NCBI GenBank assembly: GCA_028571685.1
Contig: CM053162.1
Span: forward strand, 7,816,001-7,880,000
DNA: 64,000 nucleotides
Direction of reading: 5' to 3'
From: Heterohyrax brucei
Lineage: Eukaryota > Chordata > Mammalia > Hyracoidea > Procaviidae
Shown: one piece after another, positions 45,509 through 56,479 of the stretch
How the letters are laid out: every line of letters starts with the position of its first letter
Position numbering within the stretch: the first letter of the stretch is position 1
Program-made: the position numbers and the translations under genes
The notes under the pieces: model-generated
What the model was told of the DNA's origin: nothing
Seen by the model: only the letters and a program-made list of their open reading frames with translations
Database searches by the model: none

Positions 45509-46013
45509 TGAGGTCTGAATTAAGTCCACAAACTTAATTGTTCTATGTGCCCCATAACTCATTGCTGAATATCATTACAGTCACCTTTGAAGCACTCCCC
45601 TTGGGAAGCTATGCACCAGTGCCAGCACCCAGTCCACCCTTTAAAGCAATTTTGGAACTCTTTCTGGAATGGCCATTGTGCATGGTGACACAGTGGTAAG
45701 TTCACAAATTTTATTGTATAGTTTTCTGTGAGAGAGGTTTTAGCCAGTAAGCAACTAACTGTATTGGAACACCCTCCCTACTCACCTGATTTGGACCCCA
45801 GTGACATTTTTCTTTACCTGAAGATAAAGGAAATATAGAGAGGAGGACATTCTGATGGTATTCAGGACATCAAGCTTATTGTGATGACATCTCTGATGTC
45901 CATTTCAGAAACAGAGTTCCAGAATTGCTTTGAAGGGTGGACTAGGCACTGACATCAGTGTATAGCTTTCTGAGAAGAGTACTTAAAAGGTGACCATAAA
46001 TAGTCAGTCCTCA
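45509..46013. mobile_element. Mariner DNA transposon with internal inverted duplication
   Basis: Flanked by TA on both sides (45507-45508, 46014-46015), the mariner target duplication. Ends 'tgaggtctga' and, reversed, 'tgaggactga' are the terminal inverted repeats. The 3' part encodes, with breaks, a mariner transposase C-terminus: 'SVREVLASKQ', then 'EHPPYSPDLDPSD' (third catalytic Asp region), then 'FQNCFEGWTR'. The left part (about 45575-45677) is the same C-terminal segment in the opposite direction. About 505 bp. Confidence 0.8.
45740..46000 (+). pseudogene. Mariner transposase C-terminal remnant
   Basis: Mariner transposases cut and rejoin DNA at TA sites using a D,D,D catalytic triad. 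'PPYSPDLDPSD' here is the signature around the third Asp. The N-terminal DNA-binding region and the first two catalytic residues are missing. Stops occur after 'GWTRH' and in 'IAF*EEY', so the fragment is dead. Confidence 0.75.
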
Positions 46014-46299
46014 TACACAAAATGAAGCACTGCCCAGTCCTACACCATCCTCACAATCATTGTTCTTGAAACCATTGTTACAGCTACTATGTCGTTGCAT
46101 CTCATTGAGGGTGTTCCACTTTTTCATGGACCTTCTGCTTTACTAAACATGATTTCTTTCTCCAACATGCCCAAAGTATGTAAGATAGTCTCACCATCCT
46201 TCGCTCTAAGGAGCATTCTGGTTGTCATTATTCTGAGACAGATTTGTTTGTTCTTTTGGCAGTCCACAGTATTTTCAGTATTCTTCATCAACACAACTA

Positions 46300-46785
46300 C
46301 CTGGATCCAAATGGGAGCATGTCACTCTATTGTCCAGTTTAAAATCCTTGAAAAGTCTTCACTATTTAATTCTTTAAAATCACCTGCAAACATTTTTTAC
46401 AGACCTGTTTCTTGCTATTTCTCTTCCTTTATTTACCATGTCATACCAAATTACGTTTAACTCAACAAACTCTTGCTTCTGAGCTTCTGAACCAAGTGTT
46501 TTCTTAGCAGGGACATTATATAAATATGTCACATATAAATATAACAACATTATATAAATATATATATAATTCTTTATAATTACCTACCTCTTGCTATACT
46601 AGCTCCAACTCTTCCTTAGATCTCAGTGACAGAGTGCTTGGCTTTTGTTTATCAAGGAGATGTCAAAGTACTCAGATATCTGTGAATGATCTGTTTGTGC
46701 CAAAAGAACAGCTAGAAAATCTGAAAGGCTTCTGCAATTTTTACTAAATCTTAATTGATCCATCCATGGTTGTGCTTTATCACTG
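46300..46785. other. Unique non-coding DNA, AT-rich
   Basis: Contains a short interrupted TA-rich stretch at about 46514-46570. No gene recognised. Confidence 0.4.
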
Positions 46786-46790
46786 TCACC

Positions 46791-47232
46791 TGTCATAGAT
46801 TGAATTGTATTCCCTCAAAATATGTGTCACCTTGGCTACATCAATATTCCCAGTATCATGTGATTGTTCATCTGAGGTGATTTTCCTGTGTGTAGTAAAT
46901 CTTGCCTGGATGATACTGATGAGATGGGATTAGCAGCAGTTATAGTAATGACGTATCTCTCAAACTACAGGTTAGACTGTATCTTGAACCATTATCTTTT
47001 CAGAGATTAAGAGAAGTAAGTAGGAAAACTTAGGGAATTCATATACCAAGAAATCAGAGCCAGAAGAGCATATCCTTTGGATACGTGTTTCTACGCTGAG
47101 AAGCAAATGGTTCAGGGGAAGTTTGATGATAAGGACCTTCCTCCAGAGCCAACAGAGCAAAAGTAAACTTCTGTTTGTCTAAAGCCATCATCTGTGGTAT
47201 TTCTGTTATGGCAACACTAGATGATTAAGGCA
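46791..47232 (+). mobile_element. MaLR solo LTR, diverged
   Basis: 'tgtcatagattgaattgtat' start, 'gataaggaccttcctccaga' and 'gtatttctgttatggcaac' near the end. Same family as 44728-45241 but shorter (442 bp) with no clear TSD. Confidence 0.75.
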
Positions 47233-47396
47233 ACACTACTTGTATTGCCTTTGTCATACTCATAAGATGTCCATATCTTTTAACCCCATAAACTACCCAA
47301 TCAGATTACTTTTTGTCTGAGAGCTCCAGTTTGTTCCCCAGTTTTAACAGAAAGCCTTCATTTTTTTATTGTGATTAAGTGAAAGTATACAATCCA

Positions 47397-47417
47397 ATAT
47401 ATATATATATATATATA
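47397..47417. repeat. (AT)n microsatellite in L1 3' end
   Basis: About ten AT units just inside the L1 3' terminus. Confidence 0.9.
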
Positions 47418-48359
47418 ATTTTTCATGCCCACCTATCTGCAGCTCAATCTTCTCTCCTCACTCAGTGGCAATATAATCCTTGTTTTCATTCTATATTTCT
47501 AGTATCCTCTTAATGAGCACCTGTACTCTCCTCTACACCATCTTCTCTCCCATCTAGAAAGAAATCAGAAGAACAGCCTCCTATGAATGTATAGGACCAT
47601 AAGGTACACAGACCATATGGTGACACTGTGTCCCTGAGTCCAGTTCATTCTTGTCTGAAGAGGTGACCTCAGTACTGGTTTCCAGTTAGGGCCAGCAGCA
47701 GGTCCAGGAGTCATGTTTGCAGGGGACCCTCCAGGCTGTCAGACCATTAGTTGTGGTCTTTTAGTAGAGTTCTTGAGCTGCACCACTCTTTGTCTTGTGT
47801 TACCTCAGGGATTCTACAGTAGGTTCCCTATCACAGCTAACTTTGGTGGTGGCTGGGTACCATACGGTTCTTCTGGTCTCGTGTTGATACTGTCTCCCAT
47901 TCATATGGGTCCTTCTGTCTCCTGGGCCCTTTTTCCTTTGTGTCTTTGTTGTTCTTGGTTGTCATCTGTTCCAGATGAGTTTGGACCATTTGGTGTACCT
48001 CAGATAGCAGCTTGCTAGCTTTTAAGACTCCAGATGCTACTCACCAATATGGGGTACAAGAGACTCTTTTAGCAAAAGACTACTTGTTCCATCTGGCCTC
48101 AGTGTTCCCTGAAAACATGGTCTCCAGATCCCCAACCCTGCTACTCTATGCTTTGAAATACTGGGTTGGGTTTATAAAACTTTTCAGTTTATGATGTAGT
48201 CCAGTTATGTTGATCTGCTCTCTACCGCAAGCTGTCACTGCTTTCACCTAACCCAATCCCTATCTCCTGTCTAATCTGTGACCAATCCTCTCCCTCCCTC
48301 CCTACCACTGGAGACATCAAAGAGACTTTCCTCTCTAAAGAAGTCTGTTTTTAAGTCCT

Positions 48360-51300
48360 TATAGCAGAAGTCTCATACAATACTGGCCCTTTTGCAGCTG
48401 GCTTATTTCACTCAGTGTAATGTCTTCTAGTTGAAACCGGATTACCAAATGCTTCCTAAAATCATGATTTTTCTTTATCAATCAATAATGTTCCATTGAG
48501 AATATGTAATATAGCCTCTTTGTCCATTCATCTGTTAATGGGCACCCAGCTTGATTCCATCTTTTTGCTATTGCTGACAGTGTTGCAATAAACATTAGTG
48601 TGCAAGCATCTGTTCACGTGACTGCCTTTATTTCTGCAGAATATATTCCAAGCAGTGGGATTTGGGGATCATGTGGTATATCTATTTCTCACTTGTTAAG
48701 GAAATGCCAAATTACTTTCTGAAGAGGTTTTACCATTTTGCATTCCCACTAGCAGCGTAGGAGAGTTCCAGTCTCTCCACAGCCTCTCCAGCATTTGCTG
48801 ATCTGTGTTTTTTGGATCATGGCCAATCTTGTTGGAATGAAATGGTATCTCTTTGTAGTTTTGATTTGGATTTCTCTAATGGTTAATGATCATGGGCATT
48901 TCCTCATGTGTCTTTTGGCTGCTTGGATGTCTTCTTTAGTGAAGTGTGTGCCTATCTCCAATGCTCATTGCTTAACTGGATTATTTACCTTTTTCTTGTT
49001 GACATTTTGCAGTACCTTGTAAATTATGGAAATCAAACATTGATCCCACATATAGTTGCCAAATATTTTTTTCCCATTATGTAGGTAGTCTTTTAACTCT
49101 TGATAAAATCTTTGGATGAGAAAAAGTGTTTGATTCTAAGTAGTTCCCATTTATCTATTTTCTCTTCTGTTGTTCATGAATTGTCAGATTTTGCAGTCTG
49201 TCTTATCCACGTATTAGAATTTCCATTGTTGACTCTATTTTTTCTTGCAAACTCTTTTTTTTAATTTAAATCTTTTATTTAATATAACTGAGTGAAAATA
49301 TACATTCCCATATAAATTTACATACCCACCTATATGCAGCATCCACTGCTCTCCCTGTCCGGTGACAGCACACTATTCCTCTCTGCTCCATACATGTCTC
49401 GTTCTCCCAACAGTCTCTGTTTTCCCTACTCTCCACTCACTTCTTGCCAACTCTTTATCATTTTAAGTTTGATATTTAGGTCTTTGATCCATTTTGAGTT
49501 AGTTTTTGTGTAAGGTGTGAGATATGGGTCTTGTTTCAGATTTTTGCAGATGATATCCAAATTTGCCAACACCATTTGTTAAAGAAATTGTTTTTATCAC
49601 AGTTTATGAGCTTTGGCCCTTTGTTGAATATAAACTGTTTATAAGAGGATGGTGATATTTCTGGGCTCTCAATTCTGTTCCATTGGGCTCCATGTCCCTC
49701 TTTGTACCAGCCTGTTTTGACTACTGTGGCAGTGTAATAGCTTCTAAGGTCAGGGCAGTATAAGATCTCCCACTGTGTTCCTCTTCTTCAGTAGAGCTTT
49801 ACTTCTGAGGGGTTTCCTCCATTTCCAAACAAAGTTGGTGAGTTGTTTCTGTATCTCATTAAAAAAATGACACAGGAATTTATATTGGGATTGCATGGTA
49901 TATGTAGATCACTTTGGGTAAAGTAGAGAGTTTCACAATGTTAAGTCTTCCTATCCATGAGCAAGGAAGGTTTCTCCATTTATATAAGTCTCTTTTAGTT
50001 TCTTGCAGTAAGATTCTTTAATTTTCTCTGTATAGGTCTCTTATTTCTCTGGTTAGGTTTATTTCTAGGTGTTTTGTCTTCTTGGAGGCTACAGTAAATG
50101 GTATTGATTTGAAGATTTCCTCTTTGATGATCTTTTAGTTGGTGTAAAGGAATCTTACTCATTTACTATGTTAATCTTGTATGCTCATACTTTGCTGAAG
50201 TCTTCAATTAGTTCTAGTAGTTTATTCATGAATTCTTTAGGACTCTGTGTATACAATCACGTCATCTACAAATAAGGATACTTTTACTTCTTCTTTGCTG
50301 ATGCAGATGTCCTTTAGTTCTTCGACTTGTCTGAGTGCTTTCACTAGAACCTGTGGCACAATGTTCAATACAACTGGTAATAGTGGGCAACTTTGTCTAG
50401 CTCCTGTTCTCAGGGGGGAAATCTTTCAGTCTCTCTCCATTTGAGATGAAGTAGGTGATTAGCTTTGTGTAGATGCCCCTTATTGCACTGAGGCATTTCC
50501 CTTCTATTCTTATTTTGATGAGAGTTTTTAACATGAATGGTGTTGGACTTTGTCAAATGCCTTGTCTACATCAATTGACAAAATCATGTGATTCTTATCC
50601 TTTGTGTTATTTTTGTGGTTGATCACATTGTTTTTTCTGATGTTGAACCATCCTTGCATCCCTGGTATGAATCCAGCTTGGTCATGATGAATTATTATTT
50701 TGATATGTTGTTGAATTCTACTGACAAGAATTTTGTCGAAGATTTTTGTATCTAGGTTCAAGAGTAATAGTGGTCTGAAATTTTCTTTTCTTGTTGGATC
50801 TTTCCCTAGCTTTGGTCTCAGGGTTATGTTGGCTATATAGAATGAATTTTGGAGTATTCTGTCATTTTCTATCCTGTGAAACAGACTCAGTAGTACTGGA
50901 ATTAACGTCTTTCTAAAAGTTTGGTAGAATTCTCCAATAAAGCCATCTGGGCCAGGACTGTTTTTTGGTTGGTAGTGTTTTAATTACTTTTTCAATCTCT
51001 TCTTTTGCAATGGGTTTATTAAGTTGTACTGCTTCTCCTTGTGATAATTTTGGTAGGTGATGTGAATCTAGAAATTTGTCCCTTTCCTCTAGGTTTTCAA
51101 ATCTGTTAGAGTACACTTGTTCATACTATTCTGTTATGATACTTTTGATTTTGGTTGGGTCTGTTGTGACATCTCTCATCTCATTTCTTAATTGGGTTAT
51201 TTGTCTCCTCTCCCATTTTTCTTTTCTAATTTCAACCAATGATTTATCAATTTTGTTGATCTTTTCAAAAAATCAGCTTTTGATTTTGTTAGTTCTTTCA

Positions 51301-52270
51301 ATTGTTTTTCTATTCTCTAATTCATTAAGTTCTGTTCTAATTGCTATTATTGATTTTCTTCTGGTGCCCAAGGGGTTCTTTTTGTGTTCTCTTGCTGCTT
51401 GTTCAAATTTTAGTTTTAATGCTTTGGTTTGGGCCCTTTCCTCATTCTGGATATGTGCATTTATAGAGATAAACTGACCTCTGAGCACTGTTTTTGCTGT
51501 ATCCCATTGGTGCTTCTAGGATGCGTTTTCATTCTCATTTGATTCTATAATTTTCTTTACTGTGTCCTTGATTTCTTCTATAACACATGGATTTTTGAGC
51601 ATGGTGTTGTTCATTTTCCATGTGTTCAAATTTTGACCTATGCTTTTTTCTGCTACTGATTTCAACTTTTGTGGCTTTATGGTCTAAGATGATGTTTTGC
51701 GATAATTCAGTGGTTTGGATGTTGTTGAGACTTGCTTTATGACCTAAAATATGGTCTATTCTGGAGAATGTTCCATGAACAGTGGAAAAGAAGGTGTATT
51801 TATCTGTCATTGAGTAAAAAGTTCTGTAAATGTCAGGGGTTGACTGTTGCAATAAGATCTTCTGTATCTTTACTGAGCTTTTTTCTGGATGATCTGTCCA
51901 TTACTGAAAGCGGAGTGTTGAAGTCTCCTAATATTACTGTGGAGTGATCTATCTGATTTTTCAGTGTTGTCAGGGTTTGTTTGATGTGTTTAAATGCTCT
52001 AGTGCTTGGTGTATAAATATTGTAAATATTGTGATATCCTGATTATGTTTTGAAACTTTCAGCAAAAATAGTGACCATCCTTGTCCATGATCATGGATTT
52101 CACATTTAAATCTATTTTATGTGAGATTAGTATTGCCACTCATGTTTGTCTTTGTATGTTGTTAGCTTGGTATATATTCTTCCATCCTTTGATTTTCAGT
52201 ATGTTCATATCTTTGAGTCTAAGTTGTGTTTGTTATAAGCAACATATAGATGATAGTGTTTTTTGATCCA
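48360..52270 (-). pseudogene. L1 ORF2 (endonuclease-reverse transcriptase), decayed
   Basis: Minus-strand pieces in order: endonuclease ('PDIYRTFYS', 'SRIDHILGHK' at 51852-51535), linker ('ALKLKFEQAAREHKKNP'), pre-RT, RT ('[17 protein letters not shown]' at 50700-50640; '[10 protein letters not shown]'). The active-site box reads FVDD instead of FADD (50272-50261). The C-terminus lies at 49200-48400. The nested L1 tail at 49257-49442 breaks it. Multiple frameshifts and stops; not functional. Confidence 0.85.
49257..49442 (-). mobile_element. L1 3'-end fragment nested in the full-length L1
   Basis: Reversed L1 terminus with T-run, 'ataactgagtgaaaatatac', 'gtccggtgacagcacactat' and 'ctcccaacagtctctg'. 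TSDs cttgcaaactctt (49244-49256) and cttgccaactctt (49443-49455) match 12 of 13. ORF2 reads across when it is removed. It is severely 5'-truncated and in the same orientation as its host. Confidence 0.9.
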
Positions 52271-52679
52271 AGCTGTTATTCTCTGCTTCTCCAATGAAGC
52301 ATTCAATCCATTTACGTTCAGTGTAGTTGTTCACAGGTATGGGTTTAATGCTGTCATTTTAGTGCCTTTATTTTTGTATTGTTGATGTTTTCTTTGTCCT
52401 TCTTAATATTCTGTTCTGGGTCATTTTTTTTTATGGGTTTACTTTTCATCTTTTTCAGTGTTCTTTCTGTGTTTGTTGGGATTCCTGTATTATCTTTCTT
52501 GTTTTGATATGTCACATTATTAGTGTGCTTTGTGGCCACCCCTTTGATCCCCCTTAATGCTCTAAGTTTAATTCAGTCTTTAATTTCTGTATATGTTCAT
52601 AATTTCCTGTCAATATCAAAGGGCTATATCTACTGTCTAATACGTCCCTCTTTATAGTGTGATGATGTCATATGTTTCT

Positions 52680-53650
52680 TATTAAGCTACTGGTTCCATA
52701 CTTTTAATATTTTAGCTTTGATTAAGCTTAGTGACTGAGCTAAGCTCCCTAACTGAATAAGACTCTGAACTCTGTGCCCTGCATTGCATCCTTCAGCATA
52801 CATTTGATAAGATTGTTTTTCTAAACATAGAACTTGTCTCAGTATTTCTTGTAGTTTTGGTTTGGTTTTTGCAAAGTCTCTAAGCTTCTGTTTATCTGTG
52901 AATGTCTTAATTTCACCACCATATTTGAGAGGCAACTTTGCAGGCTGTATAATTCTTGGTTGGAAGTTTGTCTCCTTCGGGGCTTTGTATGCATCATTCC
53001 ACTATCTTCTTGCCGACATGGTTTCTGCCAAGATGTCAGATGATAGCCTACAGGCCTTCTCTTTGTATGTTAGATTTGTTTTAAGCCTTGCTACCTTTAA
53101 GAGCCTCCGTTTATGTTTCATTTTATTAAGATAGATTATAATGTCTTGGTGTCTTTCTTTTAAGGGTCTAGTTCTTGTGTTTGATAAGCATCTTGAATAT
53201 CTATATTCTCTTTCATGATTTCAGGGAAGTTCCTGTCAATTGTTGGAGTTGCTGACAGAAACTTCCCTGAAATCATGAAAGAGAATATAGATATGCAACC
53301 CTTCAACAATTCTCTCTGTACTTTCTGCTATCCCTCCCTGTTCAGAAACTCCAATTATTTGTAGATCATTCCTCTCAATAGAGTCCCGTATGCTTCTTAA
53401 TGCTTTTCACTTTTATCATTTCTTTTAACTCATTTGTCTTCATCAATGGTGCTGTTGGTAGCTTTAACTTCAAGCTCACTAATTTTGCATTCTATTTCCT
53501 CCATCCTGCTCTTTTGACTCTGCATTGAATTGTCTAATTCTGTAATTTTATTATTTATTTGCTGGATTTCAGATCGTTGGTGTTCTAACAGTTCATATAT
53601 CTTAAGTTTTCATTTTCTTCTGCTGCAGTTTTTTTAATCTCTAGATGGCT
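52680..53650 (-). pseudogene. L1 ORF1 remnant with foldback
   Basis: The C-terminal domain appears at 52935-52840 as 'GGEIKTFTDKQKLRDFAKTKP', a hallmark of L1 ORF1 (shown here at 20 residues or fewer: GEIKTFTDKQKLRDFAKTKP). Upstream lie RRM-like and coiled-coil-like segments toward 53650. A 42-bp inverted duplication at 53197-53294 disrupts the frame. ORF1p would coat L1 RNA as trimers; this copy cannot be translated intact. Confidence 0.7.
53197..53294. repeat. 42-bp inverted repeat (foldback), 41/42 match
   Basis: Arm 53197-53238 and arm 53253-53294 are reverse complements except one position (53233), with a 14-nt loop (53239-53252). The other L1 at about 32690-32760 has only one copy of this segment, so the second arm arose in this copy. 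Confidence 0.95.
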
Positions 53651-53699
53651 GTATACATAATTCTTTTGTATTCTACCTCTGATAATTTCAGAAAGACAT

Positions 53700-55219
53700 T
53701 TTCATCAGGAAAGTTTTTTGATTATTTTGGGAGTTTTCCAGAGCCATGGTGGCCTGCTTCTTTAAATAGTTAGCTACTGACTGTTGTCTCTCTGCCATCA
53801 CAATGCTGTTCAGTTCCTCTGATGCTACACCAACAGTAGCTGTGGCACAGTTCTAAGAAGGGAGTGGGTAAGAGCACTGCTAGTTTTGGTCACCAGCCAC
53901 TGCTGCATTCTTTAGGTGCAGCTGATTTATGTACAGCTTCTCCAGGAATATAGACTGCCAAGGCCTGAGATGCTGCTTGGCTTAGTGGCTAGCTCCAGCT
54001 GGGCTCTCAGGGGTGGCAGGCCCCCTACCTCCTGGCTGCTAAAGACAGCAAGCTAGTTGTACCAACTGTCTGTCATCATGCCAGTTGAGACTATATTATA
54101 GCTCAGGAAAGGGATGGAAGAAGGATGCCACCACGTTCAGCTGCCATGTACAACTCCATTCTCTAGAACTGTCATAAAAACTGGTTTTCTGCTGAGAGGG
54201 GTGCTGTCCAGAAGCCACTGAAAGCAGCCAGGTCCTCAGAGGTGGCAGACCCCACCACCTGGTTGGCAACAACAGTGTCCTACTTCTGGAATCTCTGGGA
54301 GGATGTCAGCTGACATTATGATGTGGCTCAGTGAAGGGTGGTGGAAATGGCATCACTACACTCAGGCACCAGTCACCACTGCATTCTTTGGTTGTTCTTA
54401 ACATAAAAGCTGCTTTTCCACTGAGAGAGGTGTTTGCCAGCTGCAGTTGAAATCTGCTGGGCCCTCAAGGGTGGTAGGCCTCATCTCCTGGCTCACAGAG
54501 ATGGCACCTCATAGGCTATCCCCAGATACTGTGATGTGGTTCAAGGAGGTGAATAGTTAGGGCACTGCTGCACTCAGCTCCCAGCTAGCACTATGATCCC
54601 TAGCTTTGAAACAGTTTTTCTGCTGGGAGAAGCACTATCCAGACAGGCACTGTTGCTCAGGCTGGGAATTAGCCCCAGGTGAGACCTCAGCCGTGGCTAA
54701 CTCTTCCTCTCAATTGACCAAGATGTTGTCCCACCTGAGCTGCCTTTCCTGCATTGAGTCAGCAGTATCTATGGCACAACTCAGAGAAGAGAGGGGGCAG
54801 GCTACTGGCATCCTCAGTCAGCAGCCACAGCTGGGCTCCCTAGATGCAGCTGTCACAAGCACAGTCTCTCTGCTATGGGGCACTCACTTAAGCACTGCAG
54901 TTCAGCATAGTAGTTAGCTTGTGCCAGGCTCACAGGGTCAGCAGTCTCAGTCACAGACTCCTGGCCAAGAAAGAAGTCATCCATACTTGCAGTCCTTTCA
55001 AACAATGCTCCAGCAGAAGCAGGGTGCAGTGCACTGCTGCCTCACCTCTAGCAGGGATAGTCTCCCCCTTCCTGTTACCCAGTCCAATCTCACAGTCTAT
55101 GCCAGATCTTGGGTCTCCCAGAATATCCACACTGCTCTGTTCGATTATTTTTCTATGCCTTAGTTCTCAGAGGGAATTGAGGAGACGTGTGTCTAGCCCA
55201 TCATCTTGGCCCTGCCTCT
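53700..55219 (-). promoter_or_regulatory. L1 5' UTR (internal promoter region)
   Basis: About 1.5 kb upstream of ORF1 ending at the L1 5' terminus. GC-richer than the ORFs, with recurrent segments such as 'ggtggcaggcc' and 'ctgctgagag' (on plus) that suggest partial internal duplications. L1 5' UTRs drive transcription from their first base. Activity of this decayed copy is unknown. Confidence 0.55.
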
Positions 55220-55239
55220 AGCCTTCTTCATTTTGCAAC

Positions 55240-55725
55240 TTAAATTGTTCTTGGCCTATCCTCCTCATCCTCAGACAGACAGTTGAAGGAAAGGACTAAC
55301 TGATGGCTGGGGTTAATTGCCTCCATTGTTATACTACCCACCGCAAAGTTTTTCTCAATAAGGTCATCTAGGCCTCTACTCTTTAATACAAGCAAGTTTT
55401 ATATTAAAAACATCTCTTCCAAGTCCCCACCACTAGGCAATCCATAGATAAACTATATTTAGAAATGTGACTTCTCACAGGTCAGATAACATCTTGTTCC
55501 AGAAGATTAAAAAACCTGTATTAGAGTCAAAAAGCATTAATTCCCAGGGAAACAAGAGGAAAATTTTATATTCTATATAATGATTTACTTTTATTTAACC
55601 TCTCAAAGACTAGTATGATTCCAGTCTCACCACCAAGGACTCCTGTGCTCTCAAAATCTTTGTTTCTTTAATTTCTACTCTGTACTTCAAATATCTGAAA
55701 ACCTACCACTTACGTACTATGTACT
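55240..55725. other. Unique non-coding DNA
   Basis: No gene or named repeat. Confidence 0.4.
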
Positions 55726-55730
55726 CTGGA

Positions 55731-55950
55731 CCCCTGGTGACATGGTAGTTAAGTGATTGGCTGCTAACTGAGAGGTCAGAAGTTGGAACCCACAGCTCAG
55801 CTCCTCCATGAGAGAAAGATATGGCAGTATGCTGCTATGAAAATTACAGACTTAGAAACTCTATGGGACAGTTTTACCCTGCCTGGAGGGTTACTGTGAG
55901 TTGGAAACAATTCGATGGCAGTGGGTTTGGGCTGGGTTTTTTTTGGTTTC
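55731..55950 (+). repeat. AfroSINE, long form
   Basis: 'gacatggtagttaagtgatt', 'ctgctaactgagaggtcaga', 'gacttagaaactctatggga', 'actgtgagttggaaacaatt' and 'gatggcagtgggtttgg' in order, ending in a T-rich stretch. Confidence 0.8.
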
Positions 55951-56139
55951 TTGTTTGCTTTGGGAAAAATTGACATTTCACTATTAGCATTCCACTCTCC
56001 CTAGGAGACGATTTGCTTATTGTGGGACATAAAATTAATCTAGCCTTAAGAAAGATAAATCATATGACATACCCACAGACTCTTAGGATTTAGTTTCCAT
56101 ACCATCTGTCTTCAATATTTGAGGGGACAGATTTTCCAG

Positions 56140-56475
56140 TAGGCAAGGTAAGTGTGGTGCTTACCTTGTTTATTAGATCATCTGTTGTGAACAACTTCAC
56201 ATTTTTTCACCATATCAAAGATTCTGCTTCTAGATATGGCTGGCATCTGTCTCTTTTCCAATTCCACAGTACCTTCCTACAGAATCAAGTCTCTTTTCAA
56301 ATGTGCAGTCCCTGACAGGGGTGGCTTACGCGGTGAGTAAGGTAAACATAGGCTTACTTGTGTTTGTTTCCTAATCTTACTTCCTAATCAAAGATGTGGG
56401 GAAACTCATGTGTAGTTGTTCACTACCAGTAAGTACACACAAGTAAGCCCATGCTTACCTTGCTGATTGGGTAAT
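56140..56475. repeat. Unassigned block with repeated and inverted 'caaggtaag' motifs
   Basis: A perfect 9-bp hairpin (56144-56152 with 56160-56168, 7-nt loop), a 25-bp inverted repeat with 23 matches (56339-56363 with 56437-56461), and a direct repeat of 'cttaccttg..tatt' (56160 and 56454). This organised repetition suggests a small transposon or SINE that I do not recognise. Confidence 0.5.
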
Positions 56476-56479
56476 CTGG

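Larger units (their letters stand above)
45470..46298 (-). mobile_element. RTE 3' fragment split by a mariner
   Basis: The reversed RTE tail 'ttgttgttgagtcagtttca' to 'gtgaccctatgta' (45470-45508) continues after the transposon as 'cacaaaatgaagcactgccc', 'caccatcctcacaatcat', 'tctcattgagggtgttcc' and 'agtattcttcatcaacac' (46016-46298). The two parts join seamlessly when the mariner and one TA copy are removed. 5'-truncated, no intact coding part. Confidence 0.8.
47364..55219 (-). mobile_element. Full-length L1 LINE (about 7.9 kb)
   Basis: On the minus strand: 5' end near 55219 ('ggcagggccaagatgatggg'), 5' UTR to about 53700, ORF1 about 53650-52680, ORF2 about 52270-48360, 3' UTR to 47364 ending in a short reversed A-tail. 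TSDs are 'agccttcatttt' (47353-47364, overlapping the T-run) and 'agccttcttcatttt' (55220-55234), equal apart from a 3-bp ttc difference. It is the only L1 here with both ends. Many frame breaks, an L1 tail nested at 49257-49442, and a foldback in ORF1 show that it is old and inactive. Confidence 0.9.

Noticed and set aside
54606..55221. Overlapping 103-, 100- and 80-codon frames
   Set aside because: They are antisense readings of the full-length L1 5' UTR.
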